Of a stretch of 56,189 nucleotides of DNA, positions 7,467-15,336 are shown piece by piece. The first letter of the stretch is position 1. Every line of letters begins with the position of its first letter. Below the pieces are notes generated by a model. The model saw nothing but the letters and a program-made list of their open reading frames with translations, ran no database searches and had not been told where the DNA came from. A program made the position numbers and the translations under genes. Source of the DNA: CAZAKZ01 sp964485695 (GTDB lineage: Bacteria; Planctomycetota; JAFGQW01); the NCBI GenBank assembly GCA_964485695.1, contig CAZAKZ010000018.1:1-56189 (forward strand), given 5' to 3'.

Positions 7467-9158
7467 TCAACCTCGAACTGGCGGTCCGGGGATCGAGACA
7501 GATCTCTCTTTTCGTAGTGGGTTGGGTTCATCCACCAGCGCGTCAGGACCTCGTATCTCGCGAAGGTCCACGCGTCCGCGGCCGATCCACCCACTGCCGG
7601 TGGGTGCCTTCCCGAGGTCGGAAGGCCAGAGGTAGAGGGAGGCCAGGCGTTTCTCGCGCTGCAAGACGTCCTGCCAGAAGCGACCTCCCCATCGCTGCGC
7701 CCAGCGTCCGAGCCACCGCGACTCCATCCACAGGGCTGCAAATCGGCGGCGGCCGTTCCAGTCGCGCGCGAGGAGGAGGTCGGGCGTCCAGGGAAAACGG
7801 ATAACCAGCGAAACGACCCGTGCGGCGAGACGTGCCAGCACCGGACGGCTCGAGCGCATGGCCTCCAGCGCCTCGTGAATCGCCACGAGACGGTGGAAGT
7901 AACGGAAGAAGAACTTGAGACGCCACGCCTTCCGGTCGCGGCAGGTCCCGTCGTGCGCAATCCCCCCTGTTTCCCCGTGCGGATCGTGTTCCAGGAGGAT
8001 GGAACCCTCGACCACCTCCCAGACCTGGATCTGGATCATGTCCGGCCGGAACCGGGCCAGGTTGCAGACCGAGTCTGCGAAGTGGCGCCTGGTTTCTCCG
8101 GGCAATCCCATCATGGCATAGAACGCGACGGCGATGCCGACTTCGCGGAAGGCATCCACCGCCCGGAAGATTTCCCCGTCGTCGATCCCCTTGTTGAGGA
8201 CACGGTTGCGCAAATAGGGGGAGCCGCTCTCGATGCCGATCTGCACCTGACGGCACCCCGCGCGGCGGAGCGCCTCGGCGAACGAGGGAGTGGCCTGTCG
8301 GATGAGCAGGTTGCACCCCCAGGGAAGGCCGATCTCCCTGGAAAAACGCTCTAGGAACTCCTGTGTCCAGTCAGGAACAATGCCGAACACGTCTTCCTGG
8401 AAGAACACCGCCCGGATGTGGGGATTTTCTTCCAGGGCGGCACGGATCTCCTCGAGGAGATATCCCACGCTCTTCATGCGGAAATAACCGCCGCTGTCAC
8501 GGTAGAGACCGCGGAGCACGGGATTCGAACAGAAGTTGCACTGCATGGGGCAACCACGCGCGGCCACCACCGTCAGGATGGTGTCCCGTTCGTTGGCCAT
8601 GCGCGAGAAAGGCAGGAGATCGCGGGCGGGGAACGGGAGCCTGTCCAGGCTCGCCACGAGCGGGCGGAGAGGATTCCTGTGGACGGTGCCGTTCTCCTTC
8701 ACCCAGAAATTCTCGACGTGCCGCACCGGCCGGCCGGCCTCGAGGGCGTCGCAGAACTCCACCAGCGCCTCCTCCATCTCGCCCCGGCCGACGAAGTCGA
8801 CGGCGTCGTGGGCGAGGGTCTCCTCGGGATTGAGCGTCGCGTGAATCCCGATGAAGGCCGTGGGAAACCGAAACATCTCCTTCAGGGGCGCGACCTTCTC
8901 GAAGGTGTTGGGCATGTCGTGGCCGAACGCCGAGAACATGAGCGACGTCATGAAGACGAGTACCGTCTTTTCACCCGCGTGGGCCTCCACCCAGCCCGCA
9001 ACACCCTTGAGCGTATCCTTGCCGTCCACCGTCCGGAAGTGCACCGTGTGGCCGGCGCGACGCAGACACGCGGCCACCACGGCCGTGGCCTCGTCGTGGT
9101 ACCACAGTTCGCCGTCGCGGCACATGGTGGTGGAGGTGTAGAGAATGAGCACCCTCAT
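7467..9158 (-). CDS. B12-binding-type radical SAM protein
   Basis: A 563-residue protein starting at ATG 9158, which overlaps the upstream glycosyltransferase stop as ATGA; GGAGCTCGG precedes it. Residues 1-150 form a Rossmann-like cobalamin-binding-type domain, with FIGIHATLNPEETLAHDAVDFVGRGE matching the usual GGxHxTxxPEE pattern of this class. The radical SAM core has C203, C207 and C210 in ARGCPMQCNFCSN, then GIESGSPYLRNRVLNKG, which is typical of SAM binding. The C-terminal 150 residues are basic, Trp-rich and partly hydrophobic, and may sit on the membrane. Members catalyse methylations, ring rearrangements or C-C bond formation; the substrate is unknown. Co-translation with a glycosyltransferase suggests a glycan or glycosylated metabolite. 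Confidence 0.87.
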   Translation of the reverse strand: MRVLILYTSTTMCRDGELWYHDEATAVVAACLRRAGHTVHFRTVDGKDTLKGVAGWVEAHAGEKTVLVFMTSLMFSAFGHDMPNTFEKVAPLKEMFRFPTAFIGIHATLNPEETLAHDAVDFVGRGEMEEALVEFCDALEAGRPVRHVENFWVKENGTVHRNPLRPLVASLDRLPFPARDLLPFSRMANERDTILTVVAARGCPMQCNFCSNPVLRGLYRDSGGYFRMKSVGYLLEEIRAALEENPHIRAVFFQEDVFGIVPDWTQEFLERFSREIGLPWGCNLLIRQATPSFAEALRRAGCRQVQIGIESGSPYLRNRVLNKGIDDGEIFRAVDAFREVGIAVAFYAMMGLPGETRRHFADSVCNLARFRPDMIQIQVWEVVEGSILLEHDPHGETGGIAHDGTCRDRKAWRLKFFFRYFHRLVAIHEALEAMRSSRPVLARLAARVVSLVIRFPWTPDLLLARDWNGRRRFAALWMESRWLGRWAQRWGGRFWQDVLQREKRLASLYLWPSDLGKAPTGSGWIGRGRVDLREIRGPDALVDEPNPLRKERSVSIPGPPVRG

Positions 9159-10324
9159 GATCCGAGCTCCATCCGCTGTCGGGTGAACGGAGGAATGGGC
9201 TCGGCCGGCGATTTCTTGACCAGGCGGTGGAGGCTGTGCTCTCTCCAACGGCCCGGCCGCGACTCTGCCGCGACGCGCAGGAAATATTCTCCAGGAAAGA
9301 GGCGCGCGTGGAGACCTGTGGGAAGGGAAAATGCGTCGCCTTCGGGAATGGCCGTGAGACAGTTGTCGAACAGCGTCGAACGCGCGATCTCCACGACGCG
9401 GCGGCAGCCTGCGGAAGCCGGCGGGAGCGACAGCGGCCGGTCCGGATTCATGTCCGCCGCCCGGTCGGCGCGCCTGCCAAGGCACGGCAACCGTTTCACC
9501 ACTCCCATAGCGAGCGCCGTCAGCCGGCGCGCCGAGGGGTTGTAGTGGCTTTTGAGGAAGTCGTCGTGACCGCGCTGGATGGACGCTTCGGCCAGGGGCC
9601 GTTCGGTGTCCGTGCTCCGCTCCAACCAGTGCACCATGCCCGTGCCGGGCAGGTAGAGGCAGGGCAGGCCGAGGGCACGGGCACGAAGGCAGAGATCGCT
9701 GTCCTCGTGATAGAGGAAGTAGCGGGTGTCGAAGCCGCCGAGTCGCTCGAACGTCCGGCGTCCGACGGCAAGCGCGTTGCCCGGAACCTCACGGACCGGC
9801 ACCGGGGCTTGCCGGGCGAGCACGGCCATGCGCTGGTGAAGACAGGAGAGTGTCAGCTTTGGAAGCCAGCCCCGGTCGTGGAGCGTATCGGCCACATCCC
9901 CCCAGAGCGTCGTGCCGCGCATCGGCGCGATGGTGAAGCGCCGCTCGAGGTCCGCGAACTGGCGCGGGCCGGCCAGCACCTCTCCGTCATGGCGGCGCAA
10001 CACCTCCAAGAGACCGGGGAGCGTCTCGGGGAGCACGAGGGTATCCGGATTGAGGAAGAACAGCAGCGGCGCGCGGCCTTTACGTGCCCCCAGGTTGCAG
10101 GCCGCACCGAATCCGAGGTTTCGGTCGGCTCGTATCAGGTCGACGTCACCGGGCAGCCGGTCGAGGGCGGCGGCGGCGTCCGGTCGAGATCTGTTGTCCA
10201 CGACATGCGTCCGCACCGCGATCCCCGAGGAGCCGGCTTGGTTTCGGAGCGAGGTGAGGCTGTCAAGCAACAGGTCCGTCGAGTTGAAGTTGACGTAGAT
10301 GACGTCCAGGATTTCATGGTGCAT
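9155..10324 (-). CDS. Family 2 glycosyltransferase
   Basis: A 389-residue GT-A fold enzyme. The N-terminal strand VIYVNFNSTDLLLDSL and the VVDNRSRPD motif bind the nucleotide; DRNLGFGAACNLGA is the standard GT2 rhamnosyl-type motif, and FLNPDTLVLP supplies the DxD-like metal site. PGNALAVGRRTFERLGGFDTRYFLYHEDSDLCLRA forms the acceptor and catalytic region, with HEDSDLC containing the ED pair. No membrane segment is evident. It most resembles rhamnosyltransferase-like GT2 enzymes that elongate surface glycans. The gene overlaps the B12-type radical SAM gene by 4 bases and is divergent from the radical SAM/SPASM pair across about 230 bp. Confidence 0.9.
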   Translation of the reverse strand: MHHEILDVIYVNFNSTDLLLDSLTSLRNQAGSSGIAVRTHVVDNRSRPDAAAALDRLPGDVDLIRADRNLGFGAACNLGARKGRAPLLFFLNPDTLVLPETLPGLLEVLRRHDGEVLAGPRQFADLERRFTIAPMRGTTLWGDVADTLHDRGWLPKLTLSCLHQRMAVLARQAPVPVREVPGNALAVGRRTFERLGGFDTRYFLYHEDSDLCLRARALGLPCLYLPGTGMVHWLERSTDTERPLAEASIQRGHDDFLKSHYNPSARRLTALAMGVVKRLPCLGRRADRAADMNPDRPLSLPPASAGCRRVVEIARSTLFDNCLTAIPEGDAFSLPTGLHARLFPGEYFLRVAAESRPGRWREHSLHRLVKKSPAEPIPPFTRQRMELGS

Positions 10325-10555
10325 GAATCTTCACCCCGACAATCGATGCCTCTCCCGGCTGATCGTTTTTTATACCACGGCCGGAAGGTGCCGAGAAGGG
10401 CAAGGCCGAAAAACGGCGGATCTGTCGTGGAGAAATGCCGGCATATCCGGGATGAAACGGGGGAATCGTAGACGAGAACTCGATGCCGTTGCCGGAAATC
10501 CAGCTCTCGATTACAATGTCGACCACTCTACCTTTCCTGGAACAGGAACCGACGC

Positions 10556-11722
10556 ATGAGCATGCTTTCTCCCCGGGGAGCTGAAATAGAGCTGGGGAAA
10601 TTCATCGAGGCCACAGGAGGCCTCAGACGGAGACAGGGACTTCCGGACCTCGGCAAGCGGTTGTTCGTGCTGAAGCTGGACACCTCCAACCTCTGCAACC
10701 TGCAATGCAAGCAGTGCGGCGTTCACCTCATCCGAGACAGGGTCAATCCGGTCTCGATGTCCACGGAGCTGCTGAACCGCCTGGCCGACGATGTCTTTCC
10801 TTACTGCAACGAGATCTGTTTCGGATCCATGGCGGAGCCCTGGATGTCGGCGGTCATCGAGGACGCCCTCGTTCTCGGGCGGGCCAGGCGGGTGCCGTTC
10901 CTGCAGGTGGTCACCAACGCCTTGCTCCTGGACGAGAGGCGGGCGCGGATGCTCATCGACCTGCAGCTCGATCTGGTATCGGTGAGCATGGATGCGGCCT
11001 CTCGGGAGACGTATGCCTCGATCCGCGGCGAGGACCTCGACAAGGTGGTCAGAAACGTGGAGCGTCTGCGCGACCTCAAGGATCAGCTCGGCTCCGACAG
11101 GCCCCGTATTCGGTTCAGCTTCGTCATGTTGCACTCCAACTTGCATGAGATGCCTGACATGGTGGACCTCGCCCACAGCCTCGGCGCCGGCCTGGTCGAT
11201 TTCACCATGCCGTTCCTCGACAGCCGGCTGGATCTGGACCACGAGCTGCCCGCCCGGGATCCCGACCTCTGGGAGGCGATGATGGAGGGAGCCCGGAGCC
11301 GGATGGAGGCGCTGGGGCTGCCCACCGAACACCTGCCGGATGTCCGCGGCGTAGTGGCCGGATGCGGGCGCGCCTCTCCTGGAGAGAATACAGTCCTCGA
11401 GTCGGACAAGAGCGGCATCCCCCTCTGCATGGCACCCTGGAGTTACCTGAGCATCACGCCGGCGGGAGACGCGTACCCGTGCTGTTCTCCCTATGTGCTG
11501 GGGGGGCCGCCGCTCGGGAACCTGGGCAAGAACACCCTCGCCCAGATCCTGACCGGATCGATCCACGAAGCCCTGAGGCGCTCTCTGGTCTCCGGTCAGC
11601 TCCGCGACGACTGTGCCCGGTGCAAGGCCACCGATTATCTGACCACGTGTCACTTGAATGAGGGGTACTACCTCGATGCGGAGCCTCCCCGCCGTTGCAG
11701 GAAGCCCGGCCCTGCTCTATGA
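10556..11722 (+). CDS. Radical SAM/SPASM protein, copy 1 of a tandem pair
   Basis: A 388-residue enzyme from ATG 10556 (AACAGGAA 7 bases upstream; an ATG two codons in is equally aligned with the paralogue). The radical SAM cluster is C47, C51 and C54 in LCNLQCKQC, followed by FGSMAEPWMS and VTNALLLD, typical of MoaA/PqqE-like folds. DAASRETYASIRG is the usual SAM-binding segment. The C-terminal SPASM-like domain contributes C291 (CMAPW), C309-C310, C353, C356 and C365, enough for an auxiliary Fe-S cluster. Such enzymes modify peptides, sulfatases or sugars. No precursor peptide is found next to it. The next gene is a close paralogue 44 bp downstream. Confidence 0.9.
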   Translation: MSMLSPRGAEIELGKFIEATGGLRRRQGLPDLGKRLFVLKLDTSNLCNLQCKQCGVHLIRDRVNPVSMSTELLNRLADDVFPYCNEICFGSMAEPWMSAVIEDALVLGRARRVPFLQVVTNALLLDERRARMLIDLQLDLVSVSMDAASRETYASIRGEDLDKVVRNVERLRDLKDQLGSDRPRIRFSFVMLHSNLHEMPDMVDLAHSLGAGLVDFTMPFLDSRLDLDHELPARDPDLWEAMMEGARSRMEALGLPTEHLPDVRGVVAGCGRASPGENTVLESDKSGIPLCMAPWSYLSITPAGDAYPCCSPYVLGGPPLGNLGKNTLAQILTGSIHEALRRSLVSGQLRDDCARCKATDYLTTCHLNEGYYLDAEPPRRCRKPGPAL

Positions 11723-11766
11723 TGAGGAGTGCCACCCCAGACCTTGACGTGACAAGAGGAGCCAGC

Positions 11767-12912
11767 ATGCGTGTTCACTCTCCCAGGGAAGCGAAAGACC
11801 ACCTGGAGAAGCTGGTCGAGGAGACGGGAGACCTGAGAAGGAAGCTGGGACTGCCGGATATCGGGAAACGGCTCCTCGAGACGAAGCTGGACACCTTCAA
11901 CCTCTGCAACCTGCAGTGCAAGCAGTGCGGTGTCCACCTCATCCGGGACGTGATCCACCCGATGCCGATGTCCATCGGGATGCTGCACGACGTGGCTGCT
12001 CAGGTCTTTCCCTACTGCGGCGACCTCTGCTTCGGGTCCCTGGCGGAACCCTTGATGTCTCCGGTCATCGATGAGGCCATGGATCTCGGTAAGGCCGCCG
12101 GGGTGCCGTACCTGCAGATGGTCACCAACGCCTTGCTCCTGGACGAGAGGTGGGCTCAAAAGGTGATCGACATCCAGCTCGATCGAATTTCGGTGAGTGC
12201 GGATGCAGCCTCCCAGGAGACGTATACCCGGATCCGAAACGGGGATCTGGGAAAGGTGGCAAGAAACACGGAAAGGCTGCGGGACCTGAAGACCCAGCTC
12301 GGGTCCGTTTTGCCGCAGATCCGTTTCAACTTTGTCCTGATGCGTACCACCCTGCATGAGATGCCTGCCATGGTGGACTTCGCCCACGGAATGGGTGCAG
12401 AGGTCGTCGATTTCTCCTTGCCGGTCCTCGCCGGTCCTCTGGACATGGAGGACGAGTTGCCCACGAGGGATCGGGCTCTCCTGGATGAGATGCTGGCGAT
12501 GGCCAGGAGCCGGATGGAAGACCTGGGCCTGCCCACCGAGCGGTTGCCGGTCATTCCGCCTCCCCGCGATCCCGGGTCGTCTGCAGAGAATTCCGTCCTT
12601 GAACCGAACCCGGACGGGAGTCCGGTCTGCCTGGCGCCCTGGAGTTTCATGGTCATAGGCCCGACCGGCGATGTCTGGCCGTGCTGCGCTCCTTTCATGC
12701 TGGGAGCGCCCCCCATGGGCAACCTGGGCGAAAACACCTTCGCCCAGATCCTCACCGGGCCCCGGTACGACGACGTGCGGCGTTCCCTGATCACCGCACG
12801 CCTCCATGACGAATGCGCCCGTTGCAAGGCATTCGATCTCGTGTCCACGTGTTACCTGGACGAGAGCCACTACCTCGGTCTTGGACCCCGCCTGCGTCGT
12901 GCGGGGACGTAA
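11767..12912 (+). CDS. Radical SAM/SPASM protein, copy 2 of a tandem pair
   Basis: A 381-residue paralogue of the preceding enzyme, starting at ATG 11767 with AGAGGAG upstream. The N-terminus aligns with copy 1 through ETGDLRRKLGLPDIGKRL. The radical SAM cysteines occupy identical positions (C47, C51, C54), and the SPASM cysteines are C288, C306-C307, C350, C353 and C362. Conserved shared blocks include VTNALLLDER, LPTERLP and GNLGENTFAQILTG. Divergence is spread over the whole length, so both copies look functional rather than one decaying. The SDR gene follows after 21 bp. Two active copies could act on successive positions of one substrate or form a heterodimer; that is inference. Confidence 0.9.
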   Translation: MRVHSPREAKDHLEKLVEETGDLRRKLGLPDIGKRLLETKLDTFNLCNLQCKQCGVHLIRDVIHPMPMSIGMLHDVAAQVFPYCGDLCFGSLAEPLMSPVIDEAMDLGKAAGVPYLQMVTNALLLDERWAQKVIDIQLDRISVSADAASQETYTRIRNGDLGKVARNTERLRDLKTQLGSVLPQIRFNFVLMRTTLHEMPAMVDFAHGMGAEVVDFSLPVLAGPLDMEDELPTRDRALLDEMLAMARSRMEDLGLPTERLPVIPPPRDPGSSAENSVLEPNPDGSPVCLAPWSFMVIGPTGDVWPCCAPFMLGAPPMGNLGENTFAQILTGPRYDDVRRSLITARLHDECARCKAFDLVSTCYLDESHYLGLGPRLRRAGT

Positions 12913-12933
12913 GGCGGGATAGGTGCTGAAACG

Positions 12934-13953
12934 ATGGGCCTGGAAAGGGAATCTCCCGTAACCATGGACCTTTCAAGATCAACGATCGTGGTGACCGGGG
13001 CCACGGGTTTGGTGGGATCATGCCTCCTCGACGAGCTCGCCCCCCTCCCCTGGCAGGTGCGCGCCCTCGTGCGCTCGCCGGGCACGCGTGGAACCGACAC
13101 GCGGACGACATGGATCCGCGGAGACCTCTTCGATAAACACTCCCTGCGCGAAGCCTGTTCCGGCGCCGATATTGTCATCCACTGTGCAGCACGCCTGGAA
13201 GGGAATCCGGAGGAGGTCACGGAGACCATCGTCCAGGGCACGGCTAACATGCTCGACGCAGCGCGCCGGACGGGCGTAGGTCGATTCGTCCATGTGAGCA
13301 GTGCCGCCGTCTATCGAACCGGCCCGATGCATATGGCCAGCGAGTCCTTTCCGCTCGGCGGCGGATCTCCTTACGCAATCGCGAAACAGCGAGCGGAGGA
13401 GGCCGTTATGGCGGCGTCGGGGGACCTCGAGGTCGTCCTCCTCCGGCCGCCGGCCGTCTACGGTTCCTCGGACCGGCACCTCCTGCCGCTGCTGGCCAGG
13501 GTTGTCCGTGACCATGCAGTTCCCCTCACTCGCGCCGGCGGGGCGGTGGTGAGTCTCGCCAACGTCACCGACGTCGCACGTGCCCTGGTCCGGAGCGCGA
13601 CGATCCCCGTCGATGAACCGCAAGTATTCAACGTCGCCACCGATCCCACGGGCACCGTGGCCTTCTTCCTCGGCCTGGTTGCCGGGGCCCTTGGAGCGGA
13701 TCTCGAAGTGTTCGAGATCCCGGACGATCTGCCGATGGGCCCGGAGCCGCCGCCGCAGTGGAGGGATCTCACCGCAGGCCTGTGCCGCTCCCCGGTGCCC
13801 TGGCACCTGGTGCGTGAAGCTCACCATGAGCGCAGCCTCGACGTCTCCAGGGCCCGCGCCCTCCTCGGCCTGCAAGACGCGGCTCCCCATGGCACGGCAA
13901 TCCCGCGAGCCGTAAAGGCCTCGCCCTTCATCGCGGCCCGGGACGGCGCCTGA
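12934..13953 (+). CDS. NAD(P)-dependent epimerase/dehydratase (extended SDR)
   Basis: A 339-residue extended short-chain dehydrogenase. The nucleotide-binding motif GATGLVG lies at 22-28, the GDLFDKHSL and ADIVIHCAA segments follow, and the catalytic Tyr-Lys pair is Y147 and K151 in YAIAK, with VSSAAVY before it. LLRPPAVYGSSD marks the substrate pocket, as in nucleotide-sugar epimerases and dehydratases. The start could also be ATG 12964 (MDLSRS), which removes ten non-conserved residues. It is the third gene of a same-strand group with the two radical SAM/SPASM genes, so a role on the same sugar or metabolite is plausible. The exact reaction cannot be told from sequence. Confidence 0.86.
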   Translation: MGLERESPVTMDLSRSTIVVTGATGLVGSCLLDELAPLPWQVRALVRSPGTRGTDTRTTWIRGDLFDKHSLREACSGADIVIHCAARLEGNPEEVTETIVQGTANMLDAARRTGVGRFVHVSSAAVYRTGPMHMASESFPLGGGSPYAIAKQRAEEAVMAASGDLEVVLLRPPAVYGSSDRHLLPLLARVVRDHAVPLTRAGGAVVSLANVTDVARALVRSATIPVDEPQVFNVATDPTGTVAFFLGLVAGALGADLEVFEIPDDLPMGPEPPPQWRDLTAGLCRSPVPWHLVREAHHERSLDVSRARALLGLQDAAPHGTAIPRAVKASPFIAARDGA

Positions 13954-13976
13954 ACCTGTCCCCAAGGCGCCACACC

Positions 13977-15068
13977 TCAAGGCAGCCAACCGTTTCGGTC
14001 GAGCTCTGCGGCCAGGGCCCGAGCGGCAATGGCGTGGCCAGCCGGAGAGGGGTGCTGATCCGTGGGATGCACCCACAGGTCCCGGGCATGGTGTCCGCGA
14101 AAGTCAGGAAGCAGGTCGACGGTATGAATGCCCCTATCCTGACAGTAATTCAGCACCCTCTCGTGGATCCGGGCCCAGGGATAGCTGCCGTCCAGACCCT
14201 CCATCATTGGATAGACGGCCACCAGCAGGTGGATTCCCATGGCCTCGCAGATCTCCTGCCCTGCCTTCAGGCCCGTACGCCAGTGCAGGTCCTCGAGCCC
14301 GTTCCCGCAGCTCCGCCTGAAACAGGCGTCCGGATCGGCGGCGAGGCGCCGGCCCTTGTAGTTCGTGAGGACACTGGAGAGCATCGAGGAGAGGCGGCAC
14401 CAGGAGGCCCCCGGCACGGAAACCCGGGCCCACGCCAGGAGGGTCATGGGCACGTCCCCGATGTCGTTCAGGCATACGGTGAGGATGACGGTCCGGGGCT
14501 CAAAGGTATGTCCCTTGAAGGCGAGGTAGGCAGCGTGGTTGGAGATCCTTTCCCCGGCCGCAAAACCGCCGTTGATGACCTCGAACTTTTTTCCTGGATA
14601 CCGGTCGTGAAGCAAGGCCTCCAGCTGCTTTGGATAGCTGTCCTCTGGAAGAACGCCGTAGCCGAACGTGAATGAGTCACCGAGGCACAGGATACGATGC
14701 GTGCCGGGGGCGGGCTTCAGGGAAAACTCCCTGTCACGCAGGCCGTGGGCGTTGATGCGAATCGGGACGCGGCCGTGGTCGTCAAAGTAGTCCGGCCCCG
14801 GAACGGAAGTGTCGTAATGGATGAAGGCCAGGGAACCCGGGACCAACTCGTAGTCGATGAACGGAATTAGATTCTCACGGCCGTAGAGATTCCTATGACT
14901 GTCTCCGGTGATCTCCACGTTTTGCGGGTCGACGTATTTCGGCCGGGCCGTGATCGGAGGGTGGACATCCAAAAGGCGCAGGCCGATTTCAGCCGCGACC
15001 AGGCCGGCGACGAGGGCGAAGACCGCCAGCAACGCGCGCGACAGGAGGCGACCGATCCGGCGGGTCAT
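13977..15068 (-). CDS. Membrane-anchored SGNH/GDSL hydrolase-like protein
   Basis: A 363-residue protein with one N-terminal membrane segment (about 9-27) after a basic MTRRIGRLLSR start. The catalytic region shows the SGNH blocks: GDSFTFGYG with nucleophile S132, glycine in VINGG (about 165-168), N201 in TVCLND, and D337/H339 in TDQHPSPAGH. RINAHGLRDREF upstream of block I is common in this subgroup, which is often found in polysaccharide loci. The likely activity is esterase or O-acetyl transfer and removal at the periplasmic face. The gene converges on the SDR gene with 23 bp between stops and is divergent from the YfhO-like gene across 268 bp. Confidence 0.86.
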   Translation of the reverse strand: MTRRIGRLLSRALLAVFALVAGLVAAEIGLRLLDVHPPITARPKYVDPQNVEITGDSHRNLYGRENLIPFIDYELVPGSLAFIHYDTSVPGPDYFDDHGRVPIRINAHGLRDREFSLKPAPGTHRILCLGDSFTFGYGVLPEDSYPKQLEALLHDRYPGKKFEVINGGFAAGERISNHAAYLAFKGHTFEPRTVILTVCLNDIGDVPMTLLAWARVSVPGASWCRLSSMLSSVLTNYKGRRLAADPDACFRRSCGNGLEDLHWRTGLKAGQEICEAMGIHLLVAVYPMMEGLDGSYPWARIHERVLNYCQDRGIHTVDLLPDFRGHHARDLWVHPTDQHPSPAGHAIAARALAAELDRNGWLP

Positions 15069-15336
15069 GATATTCTTCCCGGTTGAAGTGCATGTCGGCT
15101 ATCACCATGATTCCGAACAATCCCCCAATCGTATTCCGGATGCAGCGGCCTGAGAACCAGGTGCTCGAAATCGCCGCGAGAACGGAAATCCCAGAACGGG
15201 AACAAATCGGGTCGTCCCCCCGGCGGTTTCCGCTCCCCCTGTTCCCGACGGTCCCCAGGCCTGGTATGGTGACCATTCGATCGTTCTCCTCTCGCGGAGG
15301 CGGTGCACCAGGGTTGTTCTTCTCTCAGGCGTTTGC

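Noticed and set aside
10325..10555. Precursor peptide for the radical SAM/SPASM pair
   Set aside because: Short frames exist on both strands, but none has a leader/core arrangement, a Cys/Gly-rich core or a ribosome binding site.
15069..15336. Small gene between the SGNH and YfhO-like genes
   Set aside because: The frames are short, lack ribosome binding sites, and one runs into the YfhO start. The region is better read as a divergent promoter.
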